Source: an uncultured Roseburia sp.
Lineage (GTDB): Bacteria > Bacillota > Clostridia > Lachnospirales > Lachnospiraceae
DNA length: 55,838 nucleotides
NCBI GenBank assembly: GCA_947642555.1
Contig: CANRSX010000033.1
Coordinates: forward strand, 1-55,838
Reading direction: 5' to 3'
Shown in pieces: positions 27,115-35,340 of this stretch. The notes under the pieces are model-generated. The model did no database searches and had not been told where the DNA came from. It saw only the letters and a program-made list of their open reading frames with translations. The number at the start of each line of letters is the position of its first letter. The stretch's first letter is position 1. A program made the position numbers and the translations under genes.

Positions 27115-27720
27115 TTAAAACAGGCTGAGCTGTTCATATTCGGTTTTTCGCTCCAGCAGACAGGGAATGTGATGCAGAATGCGTCCGGTCTTTGCGTCAT
27201 CCAATATCCATTCCGTAATCTCCTGATATTCCAGAATCAGCGGCATCCGGTCATGAACCGGTTCCATGGAGGCATTTGCAGCAGTGGTAAGGATCACAAA
27301 ATGCTCCCCATCCTCATACTGCCTGCAGAGCCCGGCCATAAACAGAACCGGCATATCGCTTCTGTAAAATGTGTTCTTTTCTTTTTTTCGGTTCCATTCA
27401 TAAAACCAGGATGCCGGGATCACAATACGCCTGCGCCGGATGCTGTCCCGAAACAGAGGCTTTTCTGACGCTGATTCACATCTGGCATTAAAGATCAGTT
27501 TTTTCCCTTCAAAACCGGGAAAGCCCCAGTGCTGCCATCCGCAGCATATGGAACCGCCTTTTTCGGACAGCACCGGTGCGCTGCTTCCCGGATAGAGATC
27601 GGCTGCTTTGATCTGGCTTACAGCTCTTAAAGATTCCTGCCTGTTTCTCTCATCCGCCTGCCAGACCAGCGTTTCTATCTCTCTGGCCGTTTTGTCATCT
27701 ATATAATATCTTCCGCACAT
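27115..27720 (-). CDS. SRAP (YedK/HMCES-like) abasic-site-binding protein
   Basis: A 201-aa SOS-response-associated peptidase family protein. The chain begins MCGRYY, so Cys2 becomes the N-terminal nucleophile after Met removal and can link covalently to abasic sites in single-stranded DNA. Other family blocks are NARCESASEKPLF, ASWFYEWN and the HDRMPLIL segment with the active His. Length is close to the family norm (~220). The start lies behind AGGAGCTTCT. It converges with the Lhr helicase, and both genes have roles in DNA damage, although they are transcribed separately. Confidence 0.93.
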   Translation of the reverse strand: MCGRYYIDDKTAREIETLVWQADERNRQESLRAVSQIKAADLYPGSSAPVLSEKGGSICCGWQHWGFPGFEGKKLIFNARCESASEKPLFRDSIRRRRIVIPASWFYEWNRKKEKNTFYRSDMPVLFMAGLCRQYEDGEHFVILTTAANASMEPVHDRMPLILEYQEITEWILDDAKTGRILHHIPCLLERKTEYEQLSLF

Positions 27721-27822
27721 AGAAGCTCCTCTGAATATTTTTTATCTATTTTACTACTTATTCTGCCCGGTCTCAAGCCGGCAGATACCGCGATGTATGG
27801 CTGAACTTTTATCATAAAAGTT

Positions 27823-27981
27823 AAAGTTCAGCTCGCGCCATTCGCAAAATCGCGCTAACGCGCTCTCCGCCGTTTCACGGCTTATTTTTGCTCATATACG
27901 GGCGCTCCGCTCATACATCGCAGAATGTGCTCATTCATGCGAGCATGATTCGCCCATTTTGCGCTGTATGGCTGAACTTTT
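27823..27981. repeat. ~160-bp terminal-inverted-repeat element, copy 1 (MITE-like)
   Basis: The ends AAAGTTCAGC (27823-27832) and GCTGAACTTTT (27971-27981) are inverted repeats. The interior (CGCGCCATTCGCAAAA at the left, TTATTTTTGCTCATATACGG in the middle) is shared with copy 2 at 36814-36976. A 17-bp direct repeat TGTATGGCTGAACTTTT at 27794-27810 and 27965-27981 suggests a nested or repeated insertion. It has no coding capacity and ends 10 bp before a promoter. Confidence 0.85.
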
Positions 27982-27991
27982 TAAAAATAAA

Positions 27992-28021
27992 TTGACATAC
28001 ATTTTTCCCTCCTGCTATAAT
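27992..28021 (+). promoter_or_regulatory. Strong sigma-A promoter before the ABC-2 remnant operon
   Basis: TTGACA (27992-27997), 18 bp, TATAAT (28016-28021); both hexamers are consensus. A small CCCC-GTGT-AGGGG hairpin follows at about 28029-28041 near the start of the transcript. Confidence 0.75.
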
Positions 28022-28080
28022 AATTATTCCCCGTGTAGGGGACAACTGCATATGTTACCTTCGGTATCCGCCGGCGGAAT

Positions 28081-28177
28081 CCGGCGGGGCTAGACCGGCC
28101 AAACGGAGCGGGAAAGAGCTCCACCATCAAAATTCTTAACGGAAGATGACCCCGGACGGCGGGACGGTCTTAATCTC
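28081..28177 (+). pseudogene. Remnant of an ABC-transporter ATPase (Walker A region only)
   Basis: The frame starting at 28096 encodes RPNGAGKSSTIKILNGR, the Walker A loop of an ABC ATPase of the ABC-2 class, ending at a stop at 28147. One base out of frame, ATG28146 continues MTPDGGTVLIS, exactly what follows Walker A in such proteins (GxxTPDxGxVxV). So ~30 codons of a ~320-aa ATPase remain, with a frameshift. The normal gene order is ATPase then two permeases, and the two permeases do follow here. Confidence 0.75.
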
Positions 28178-28192
28178 GGAGTGGAGGTGTGT

Positions 28193-28996
28193 ATGAAAAA
28201 GTACCTTTCTTTTTTCCGGCTGCGTTTTTCTATGGGGCTTCAGTACCGGACAGCCGCGCTTGCCGGGATGGTGACGCAGTTTTTCTGGGGATTTATGGAA
28301 ATCATGATGTTTTCCGCCTTCTACCGCGCGGATGCGGCGGCGTTTCCCATGAGCTTTTCCGCGACGGCTTCCTACATATGGCTGCAGCAGGCTTTTCTCG
28401 CCCTGTTCGCGACGTGGGTGATGGAGGATGAGATTTTCGACGCGATTATCAGCGGAAATATCGTCTATGAGCTGTGCCGGCCCATCCGCATTTACCGGAT
28501 GTGGTATGCGAGAAGCATTGCGAACCGCCTGTCGCGGGCCCTGCTTCGCTGCGCGCCGATCCTGATTGTGGCCGCGCTGCTGCCAAAGCCTTACGGGATT
28601 GCGGCGCCCGCGGACGCGCGGCATTTTCTGCTGTTTCTTGTGACGCTGTTTCTTGGGCTCGCGGTGACGGTGTCGTTCTGCATGCTGGTCTATGTGCTTA
28701 CCTTTTTTACCGTGTCGCCCCAGGGGCTTCGGATGCTCTTTGTCTCGGCGGTGGAATTCCTGGCTGGCGGCGTCATCCCGCTGCCGTTTCTGCCGCCCGC
28801 GGTGCTGCGGGTGGTGGAGCTGCTGCCCTTTGCGTCGATGCAGAACGTGCCCCTTCGGATTTACAGCGGGAGCATGAGCGATGCGCAGATGCTGCGGGCC
28901 ATTGTGCTGCAGGTGTTCTGGCTGGCGGCGGTCACAGGGCTCGGAAGCCTTTTGTGCGCGAGAGCGGAGCGAAAGATCACACTGCAGGGCGGCTGA
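28193..28996 (+). CDS. ABC-2 type permease, first subunit
   Basis: A 267-aa membrane protein with about six hydrophobic segments, of the ABC-2 permease family usually found as an ATPase-permease-permease trio. The cytosolic segment DEIFDAIISGNIVYELCRP is characteristic of this family, as in the next subunit (VRSGEFDRILVRP). Start: ATG28193 lies five bases after GGAGG; the in-frame ATG at 28181 precedes that site. The ATPase gene directly upstream is reduced to a fragment, so this permease is either non-functional or borrows an ATPase from elsewhere. The two permease frames are intact. Confidence 0.85.
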   Translation: MKKYLSFFRLRFSMGLQYRTAALAGMVTQFFWGFMEIMMFSAFYRADAAAFPMSFSATASYIWLQQAFLALFATWVMEDEIFDAIISGNIVYELCRPIRIYRMWYARSIANRLSRALLRCAPILIVAALLPKPYGIAAPADARHFLLFLVTLFLGLAVTVSFCMLVYVLTFFTVSPQGLRMLFVSAVEFLAGGVIPLPFLPPAVLRVVELLPFASMQNVPLRIYSGSMSDAQMLRAIVLQVFWLAAVTGLGSLLCARAERKITLQGG

Positions 28997-29034
28997 GAGC
29001 CGGGCAGCGTGGATTCGGGGAAAGGACAGATTAT

Positions 29035-29832
29035 ATGGAAAAATTATGCAGCGGCCTCCGGCTTTACGGGCATTATATCTCGATCAACGTCAGATCTGCC
29101 ATGCAGTATAAGATGTCGTTTTTTCTGACGGCAGTGGGGCAGTTTCTGGTGTCATTTAATGTGTTTCTGGGCGTCTTTTTTATGTTTCAGCGGTTCTCCC
29201 GGGTGGAGGGGTTTACCTACAGCGAGGTGCTCCTTGGCTTTTCGATCATCCTGATGGAATTTTCGCTGGCGGAGATGTCGGCGCGGGGGTTTGACCTGTT
29301 TCCGGGGACGGTGCGCAGCGGGGAATTTGACCGGATTCTGGTGCGCCCCCGGAATGAGATCCTCCAGGTGCTGGGGAGTAAGTTCGAGCTGACGAGGTTC
29401 GGGCGGATGCTCCAGGCCCTGGTTATGTTTGTGTACGGGATCGCGAAAAGCGGGGTCACGTGGAATGCGTCAAAAGTAGTAACAGTGCTGTTCATGCTGA
29501 TCGGCGGGACGGCGGTGTTTTCCGGGCTGTTTTTAATCTACGCGGCGCTGTGCTTTTTCACCCTGGACGGGCTGGAATTCATGAATGTCTTCACGGACGG
29601 CGCGCGGGAATTCGGCAAATACCCGGTGGGCGTCTACGGGAAGAAGATCCTGCTGTTTTCGACATTCGTCATACCATATGCGCTGATCCAGTATTACCCG
29701 CTGCTGTATCTGCTGGGGAGAAGGACAGAGCCTTTTTATATCGTGCTGCCGCTTCTGGCGTGCCTGTTTCTGCTGCCGGCGTATGGGCTGTGGAGATTCG
29801 GGGTTGGGCGGTATCAGTCCAGTGGGTCGTGA
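29035..29832 (+). CDS. ABC-2 type permease, second subunit
   Basis: A 265-aa membrane protein with about six hydrophobic segments and the family stretch GTVRSGEFDRILVRPRNEIL. It starts 38 bp after its partner, with GGGAAAGGA before ATG29035, and is co-transcribed. Such pairs usually form a heterodimer that exports a small molecule or antibiotic with a dedicated ATPase. No terminator hairpin is obvious in the short AT-rich stretch before the next promoter. Confidence 0.85.
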   Translation: MEKLCSGLRLYGHYISINVRSAMQYKMSFFLTAVGQFLVSFNVFLGVFFMFQRFSRVEGFTYSEVLLGFSIILMEFSLAEMSARGFDLFPGTVRSGEFDRILVRPRNEILQVLGSKFELTRFGRMLQALVMFVYGIAKSGVTWNASKVVTVLFMLIGGTAVFSGLFLIYAALCFFTLDGLEFMNVFTDGAREFGKYPVGVYGKKILLFSTFVIPYALIQYYPLLYLLGRRTEPFYIVLPLLACLFLLPAYGLWRFGVGRYQSSGS

Positions 29833-29856
29833 GGCGATAAAATAGGATTTATAATA

Positions 29857-29917
29857 TTTACATCAATGAATTTATAGATATAAATATTGATATATTTCCG
29901 CTATCTGTGTATGATAG
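29857..29917 (+). promoter_or_regulatory. Promoter and operator of the toxin-antitoxin pair
   Basis: TTTACA (29857-29862), 16 bp, TATAAA (29879-29884). The dyad CTATC-N7-GATAG at 29901-29917 lies just downstream, where the antitoxin/toxin complex would be expected to repress its own transcription. Confidence 0.55.
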
Positions 29918-29952
29918 AAGTATAGGAAAATGTTTTTAAGGAGGTTCGAATC

Positions 29953-30279
29953 ATGAATGAGATGTCTGTTCTGGGTGTTATGAAATCGATTGTTCCGATT
30001 ACACGTTTTAATAAGGGGGAAGCCAGCCGTATTTTTGATGAAGTGGAAGCTGGCGGAACGAAAGTTGTTATGAAAAATAACCGGCCGGCCTGCATTCTGA
30101 TGTCCCCGGAAAAGTATGAGTCTCTGATGGAAATGCTTTCTGATTATATCATGGAAGAAGAAGCGGAGGCCAGAATGACACAGTATGATCCTGATGAAAC
30201 GATGTCCCGGCGCGAAGTCATGGAGTCTTTTGGTATTACAGATGACGATCTTGACGATGTGGTAGTGGAAATCGAGTGA
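29953..30279 (+). CDS. Phd/YefM-family antitoxin
   Basis: A 108-aa antitoxin. The N-terminal ~60 residues show the Phd/YefM fold (ITRFNKGEASRIFDEVEAGG, then KVVMKNNRPACILMSPEKYE), which binds operator DNA. The C-terminal acidic, probably disordered tail (DDDLDDVVVEIE) would wrap the toxin. AAGGAGG with 8-nt spacing precedes ATG29953. The RelE-like toxin starts 12 bp after the stop. Confidence 0.92.
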   Translation: MNEMSVLGVMKSIVPITRFNKGEASRIFDEVEAGGTKVVMKNNRPACILMSPEKYESLMEMLSDYIMEEEAEARMTQYDPDETMSRREVMESFGITDDDLDDVVVEIE

Positions 30280-30291
30280 GGGACAGGGAAG

Positions 30292-30627
30292 ATGAAATGG
30301 AAGATAGAATATATCAGAGAAGCGCAGCGGGACTTAAAGCGGCTGGATCCCTATAACCGTAAAATTATTTTAAAAGCGATTGATAAGACAGCGGAACGCC
30401 CGCTGCCGCCACCGGATGGAATAGGGAAACCCCTGGGAAATCATGCCGGTTCCAGACTGAGCGGATATTACAAAATCAAACTGCGGGATCTGGGCTATCG
30501 TGTGGTATACCAGCTGGTGACGGATGGCGAGGTCATGAGGATTATCGTGATTTCAATCCGTGATGATGAGACGGTTTATAAAGAAGCGGAACGAAGGATC
30601 CGGGAATTTGTGACGCCAAAGGAATAA
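30292..30627 (+). CDS. RelE/ParE-superfamily toxin
   Basis: A 111-aa basic toxin. The family blocks are EAQRDLKRLD near the start, PLGNHAGSRLSGYYKIKLRD in the middle and YRVVYQLV...IIVISIRDDETVY at the end. The Arg/Tyr/Lys-rich surface and the R61-like GSRLSGYYKI stretch are typical of mRNA interferases that act in the ribosomal A site. It is paired with the Phd-type antitoxin immediately upstream. Both frames are intact, in contrast to the broken TA module at 37.2 kb. Confidence 0.92.
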   Translation: MKWKIEYIREAQRDLKRLDPYNRKIILKAIDKTAERPLPPPDGIGKPLGNHAGSRLSGYYKIKLRDLGYRVVYQLVTDGEVMRIIVISIRDDETVYKEAERRIREFVTPKE

Positions 30628-30837
30628 GTTTTTCTAACCAGAGGTACCATAAAAGGAGGAATCCATCATGCTGTCGTTATCACCGAACATATAAGTGATT
30701 CCATTTTCGGATGCATATATGTCTATAATTTCTTCCGCTGTCATAAAAGTATCTTTTACTGTCTGGTCTACCTGGATCAGGTGCTGTATAAGATCGATTA
30801 TCTGACGGGCACGGATGAGGTGGATTCCTTTATATAA

Positions 30838-30864
30838 CCGGCAGGGGGACAATCCCCCTGCCGG
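30838..30864 (-). terminator. Terminator-like hairpin after the minus-strand GPH gene
   Basis: A perfect 12-bp stem (CCGGCAGGGGGA with TCCCCCTGCCGG) has a 3-nt loop, four bases from the stop of the transporter. The T-tract is poor on both strands, so it may act mainly as an RNA-stabilising or bidirectional stop. Confidence 0.65.
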
Positions 30865-30868
30865 TCTG

Positions 30869-32323
30869 TTATGCGGCGGCTCTTTTCTCGAGCTCCTCTC
30901 TGATCTCCTTCATGTATTCCGGCGTCAGCGGATAAAATTTCATGCAGATCACGTTGATGATCAGACCGATTAAGGCAAATCCGTAATAGCCCAGGATGCC
31001 GATGGCAAACAGCGGGATGGAGAAGGGATCTTCCGCCGTCGGGAGCGTCCCGCCAAAGCCGATCATGGCGCAGAGAATTGCGACAAATGTCGGGCCGAGG
31101 GAGGAGATGATCTTGTCCGCCAGGTTAAACAGCGAGCCGATGGTTCCGGGGCAGTATTTGCCGGAGGTATAATATTCAAAGTCAATGACGTCGGCCAGCA
31201 TGGGGTTTAACGCCTGCCCGGCGATCAGGTTAAAGCCCTTCATGATGACGGTCAGGATCAGGAAGGCGAGGGTGAAGAAGTTCCAGCCCGAGAAGCCCTC
31301 ATACCCCGGGAAGTTTAAGGTCTTATAGTTCCCGAAGATCCAGAGAAGGATGCCGAGGACGCAGGTGACGATGCCACCCCAGCTGGAGATGACCATGGCC
31401 TTTTTCGTCCCGTATTTGCGGCCGATCGCGCCGAGTCCCAAAAGGATCATGATGATGCTGGGGATCATGGTGTAGCCGTTGATGGCGGAGTTCAGCTTTG
31501 CATTTCCCACCGCGATGGCAAACATGATGACGACCACAGTGGCATTCCCCTGAAGGGTGGTGGCGAGCTTGTCGGAGCCGGCGGAGAGGATCAGCATCAG
31601 GAAGGGGCGGTTGCGTTTAAACAGGTACAGCGCGTCCTTCAGGCTTACCTTTTCCTGCGTTTTATTCTGCTCTTCTGTCACGGCCTGCCGGTCGTATTTA
31701 TTGTAAAAGGCCAGGTAGACGAGGGTTGCAATCAGACCGACGATTGTAAAAACCGTGATCAGGGTCTGGAAAAACGGAAGGTTAAAGCCCTTTGTTCGGG
31801 GCATCAGTCTGGAATAAATGTACATATTTGCCACGGAGTAGTAGATCGTGACGTAAATGCCGTTCACCATGCCGAAGGTGGCGCGCTGTTTTCCCTCTTT
31901 GATGCAGACCTGGGAGGTGGAACGCAGTCCGGAGACCTCCATGGTGGTAAAGATGATAAACAGCATGTAAAGGATGATGAAGGCGGCTTTTCTCACATTT
32001 CCCTCCAGGAGCGCGGGCGGCAGGTTGATCATCAGCTGCCCGACGATCACTGCGCCGATGGCGCCGCCTAACATGTACGGGGTAAACCGGCCGAATCTGG
32101 TCTTTGTCCGGTCTGCGATGGCTCCCATTCCAAGATCCGTCACCGCATCCCAGATCCGGAAGATTGTGACGAAGCTTCCCGCCAGCACCACGCCGAATCC
32201 GACCACGCCGTTCAGATAATAGCTCAGAAAGCCTCCGAACTGTGTGTTTAAATTTGCGGTGATGGCGATCAGCGTCAGAAAGAAGATCTCATAAAACGGT
32301 GCGCTTTTCATTTTCTTATTCAT
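30869..32323 (-). CDS. GPH-family (MFS) glycoside:cation symporter
   Basis: A 484-aa protein with about 12 membrane segments and the signature ADRTKTRFGRFTPYML after segment two. It is the last gene of a minus-strand cluster with two sulfatases and an AraC regulator, 60 bp after the sulfatase stop. The cargo is therefore probably a sulfated or desulfated sugar or oligosaccharide. Start: GAGGAG seven bases before the ATG at 32323. It is only distantly similar to the transporter at 369-1760. Confidence 0.88.
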   Translation of the reverse strand: MNKKMKSAPFYEIFFLTLIAITANLNTQFGGFLSYYLNGVVGFGVVLAGSFVTIFRIWDAVTDLGMGAIADRTKTRFGRFTPYMLGGAIGAVIVGQLMINLPPALLEGNVRKAAFIILYMLFIIFTTMEVSGLRSTSQVCIKEGKQRATFGMVNGIYVTIYYSVANMYIYSRLMPRTKGFNLPFFQTLITVFTIVGLIATLVYLAFYNKYDRQAVTEEQNKTQEKVSLKDALYLFKRNRPFLMLILSAGSDKLATTLQGNATVVVIMFAIAVGNAKLNSAINGYTMIPSIIMILLGLGAIGRKYGTKKAMVISSWGGIVTCVLGILLWIFGNYKTLNFPGYEGFSGWNFFTLAFLILTVIMKGFNLIAGQALNPMLADVIDFEYYTSGKYCPGTIGSLFNLADKIISSLGPTFVAILCAMIGFGGTLPTAEDPFSIPLFAIGILGYYGFALIGLIINVICMKFYPLTPEYMKEIREELEKRAAA

Positions 32324-32383
32324 AAGTGTTCTCCTCAGTTTTTTTGAAAAATCAGTCAGTGATCCTAACTATTAAATCAGAAT

Positions 32384-33988
32384 TTAATTTTTTATGTCGC
32401 CGAATCTCTGCTGGCATTCGTTGATTAAAAGGAACATATTTGCCCCGGATCGGATTTTTTCGCGGATTTCCTCTTCATATTCCGCCGGAACCAGGCGCTT
32501 TACCTTTGCCCAGATCATTTCCTCCGAAAAACGTCTGTCGTAGGAAAACGGGACGATATCCGCCGTCCGCATCAGCCACAGGCGAAGCTTCTGTTCCAGC
32601 TCCCGGATCAGGGGGAGATAGTCCGGGTCGTCGATCACGTTCCGGGTTTCCGCGGGGTCTGTTTTCAGATTATAAAACTCGTCGCGTCCGTTTATCCTGG
32701 AAACCAGCTTGTACCGGTCGGTGCGGATCATAAACCCCTTCGCGTGGGCGTCCGCGTCCATCTGCGCGAGGTGCCTCGGATAATACGGGCTCGCCGGGTT
32801 CGTCCCCTTCGGCCCCCCTGCGTGGAACTCGTCGCAGTGAATCTCATCGGGATTGCGGCCTCCCTGGCAGGTGACAAATTCCCGGACCTTTGTGTTCCGG
32901 TCCCGCAGTGCATCCCGAAGGGAGATCCCGTAGTGGGTGTGGCAGGGCGTCACCTCCGCCATCTCCATCGCCGTGGCGTAAAAATCGACGAGCTCAGTCA
33001 GGCTGTCGCAGACGCCGGGATCCGTCCCATAACCTTTCGGCGGTTTGATCAGAAACGGTACCTTCGTCAGGCAGTCCTCGAAGGTGTTCTGCGCCTTTTC
33101 CGCGAGGCCGTAGTCGCCGGCAAAATCCCCGTGATCCGAGAAAAAGAAGATCGCGGAATTGTCATATTCCCCCGCCTCCTTTAACGCGTCGCACAGCCGC
33201 CGGAACTGGTCGTCCACCTTTGCGGTCATCCCTAAATATACGGCGCGCAGTTCGCTCCACTGTGCTTCGGAATAGCCCTCCAGCTGCTGGTTTGTGCGGA
33301 TGGCTTCTAAAATGTCCGCTTTCCCGTCACATTCGTCAGGGCGGATCCGCTCTGGCAGCTTTGCGCGGTCGATCATGGAAAAATAGGGCTCCTCCGCCTG
33401 GTAGGGCGGGTGCGGCCAGCAGAGCCCGAGAAACAGGCACAGGGGCTGATCTTTTGGTTTGCGCCGGATCATGTCGATGGCAGCATCGAGATCCTCGTCG
33501 TCGCCGGAATGATTTTTTCCCTGCTCATCCAGGCCGAGCTTCCCGCCGTACATGGCGTGAAAATCAGGACTCCCCGGCGCGGCGTTTCCGTTTACCGGGC
33601 CTTCTGCCTTCGGAGCCTCCCCGCCGTACCAGATCTCACTGGCGTGATGCTCCAGGGCGCCTTTTTCCTGCGCGGCGATGAGGTCGTTTCGCGCGTTCAT
33701 CCACACATAATAGCCGTTCTCTTTCAGCTCGCTGAATATGGTTTCCTCCCCCTCGTGAAGGAGATGCGCCATCGTCCGGTGTCCGTTCACGTGCGGGTAG
33801 AGGCCGGTGGTGAAGCTGCAGCGACTCGGCACGCAGACCGGATTCTGGCAGAAGGCGTTGCGAAAGGATACGGCCTCCGCAGCCGCCAGCTGATCGAGGA
33901 AAGGCGTGTGGGCGGCAGGGTTTCCCAGGTGGCCCAGGGCGTCGGAGCGCATTTCATCCGGATTAAAAATAATGATATTTGGTCTCAT
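32384..33988 (-). CDS. Sulfatase (S1 family, Cys-type)
   Basis: A 534-aa type I sulfatase. Cys52 in CVPSRCSFTTG is the residue oxidised to formylglycine by an anaerobic sulfatase-maturating enzyme (none in the window). Metal-ligand blocks are NPDEMRSD at the N-terminus and FFFSDHGDFAGDYG in the middle. There is no signal peptide, so it works in the cytoplasm on an imported sulfated sugar. Start: AAAGGGGG four bases before the ATG at 33988. A TATAAT sequence with no good -35 and an AAAACGTTT motif lie upstream, as expected for an AraC-activated promoter. Confidence 0.92.
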   Translation of the reverse strand: MRPNIIIFNPDEMRSDALGHLGNPAAHTPFLDQLAAAEAVSFRNAFCQNPVCVPSRCSFTTGLYPHVNGHRTMAHLLHEGEETIFSELKENGYYVWMNARNDLIAAQEKGALEHHASEIWYGGEAPKAEGPVNGNAAPGSPDFHAMYGGKLGLDEQGKNHSGDDEDLDAAIDMIRRKPKDQPLCLFLGLCWPHPPYQAEEPYFSMIDRAKLPERIRPDECDGKADILEAIRTNQQLEGYSEAQWSELRAVYLGMTAKVDDQFRRLCDALKEAGEYDNSAIFFFSDHGDFAGDYGLAEKAQNTFEDCLTKVPFLIKPPKGYGTDPGVCDSLTELVDFYATAMEMAEVTPCHTHYGISLRDALRDRNTKVREFVTCQGGRNPDEIHCDEFHAGGPKGTNPASPYYPRHLAQMDADAHAKGFMIRTDRYKLVSRINGRDEFYNLKTDPAETRNVIDDPDYLPLIRELEQKLRLWLMRTADIVPFSYDRRFSEEMIWAKVKRLVPAEYEEEIREKIRSGANMFLLINECQQRFGDIKN

Positions 33989-34123
33989 GTTACCCCCTTT
34001 CGATGATTTTATTATAAGGAAAGGGGGCGAAACGTTTTTGCCTGTATTTGACGGGTATGTTCTGATATTGATAAAAAGAAAGGTTTTGCAAAAGACTGTG
34101 CCAGTATGGAGCAGCAGGAAGGC

Positions 34124-35323
34124 TTACGTATGCTCCTGCTGCCATTTTTTCGGGGAAATGCCGTACTGTTTCCGGAAGGCATGGCAGAACTGCGAACTGG
34201 TTTTATAGCCACATTTTTCCGCGGCTTCGCTGACGCTGGATCCGTATCGGAGAAAGTCGGTGGCGGCCTGACAGCGGATTCGGTGAAGCAGCTCGGAAAA
34301 ACTGCACCCGCACTCCTGATGGATCAGGCGGGACATGTATTCGTAGGAGATGCCATTCTGCTCTGCGGCGGCCTTTAAGGTGATGTCCTCCCTGAGGCGC
34401 GCGTGGATCAGGCGGATACAGCGCCGGACGTAAGGGCTGTATCCCTCCAGCTTTGATTCCCTTACCTTTTTACAGTAGAGCAGAGGAAGCTCTTTTGTTA
34501 GTTCGTTCAGTTTTGTGATGTCATCCGACGCCTCGATCTGATCGGAGAGGGCGGCGCAGATGCTTCGGATCCACACGGAGGGCGCGCCGCCGTCCTCCGC
34601 GGCGCGGCAGCTGACGGTATTGACGAGCATTGCGATCTGCTTCATCCGTCGCAGCTGATCCGCCTCCGCCTGGTAGTGGCCGGCCTCCATGAAATACAGA
34701 TTTTTCAGCTCCTGTTCCATAAATTCGATATCGCCATTTGTAATCGCATTTCGCATCAGTTTTTCGAGTCTGGCATTGTGACGGATGTGCGCCACCGGGT
34801 TCTGCCGGGCCAGCTCCGCCAGCTTTAATTCTTCCTCTGCCGGGCCGGCGGAGGGTGTGTGCGCGCCAGGGGTGGGCGCATCATTTTGGGCAGGGAAGTG
34901 CCTGGAGCCGGAGGGATCCCGACCGGGGAGCCGGAGAAACAGGGAGGCGGCGTCCGGAATTTCATTGATCCCGTAGTGGGGCAGATCCGCCTCAATGATG
35001 CCGGTGACCAGCTGGTCGACGTAAAAGGGGCCGAGGCAGAGCAGCAGGCGGCTTCCCGCGACCGTGACCGGGAGCGCATAAAAATAATAGCCCTCCGATT
35101 CCACGGGCGTTTCGGTGCCCGGGTAATCCGGCGTATCGGCAAACAGCGGGAGAATCTGTGCCAGGAATTTCCTTCGTGCCTCTGCCCTGCGGTTTCGGAT
35201 CATTTTGTGCTGTGTGTAGCGGGTAAAATCCGCAACCACAGTTTCATCCGGGTGAAGCAGAAGCAGGTCAAGTCTGGTTAATATGTTCAGTTTTCGTAAG
35301 GATTCAACGTAATTGTTCAGCAT
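34124..35323 (-). CDS. AraC-family transcriptional regulator (sulfatase locus)
   Basis: A 399-aa protein with an unassigned N-terminal region and a C-terminal AraC DNA-binding domain (LKAAAEQNGISYEYMSRLI, then SSQFCHAFRKQYGISPKKW). It resembles the regulator at 4582-5751 in size and layout. It lies between two sulfatase genes and probably controls them. The start is uncertain: the ATG at 35323 is the first one outside the upstream sulfatase gene, but there is no recognisable ribosome site before it; longer frames reach back to 35440 inside that gene. Coupling to sulfatase translation (17-bp gap) could explain the missing site. Confidence 0.82.
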   Translation of the reverse strand: MLNNYVESLRKLNILTRLDLLLLHPDETVVADFTRYTQHKMIRNRRAEARRKFLAQILPLFADTPDYPGTETPVESEGYYFYALPVTVAGSRLLLCLGPFYVDQLVTGIIEADLPHYGINEIPDAASLFLRLPGRDPSGSRHFPAQNDAPTPGAHTPSAGPAEEELKLAELARQNPVAHIRHNARLEKLMRNAITNGDIEFMEQELKNLYFMEAGHYQAEADQLRRMKQIAMLVNTVSCRAAEDGGAPSVWIRSICAALSDQIEASDDITKLNELTKELPLLYCKKVRESKLEGYSPYVRRCIRLIHARLREDITLKAAAEQNGISYEYMSRLIHQECGCSFSELLHRIRCQAATDFLRYGSSVSEAAEKCGYKTSSQFCHAFRKQYGISPKKWQQEHT

Positions 35324-35340
35324 TTTTATGAATGTTGGTG

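Noticed and set aside
27823..27981. A riboswitch upstream of the ABC-2 permeases
   Set aside because: The structured block lies before the promoter and is a copy of the element at 36.8 kb, so it is a repeat, not a leader RNA of this operon.
30634..30852. Short open frames on both strands after the RelE gene
   Set aside because: The 72-codon minus frame and a plus-strand frame ending in YLTGTDEVDSFI overlap, neither has a ribosome site, and neither matches a family I know. It may be decayed coding DNA.
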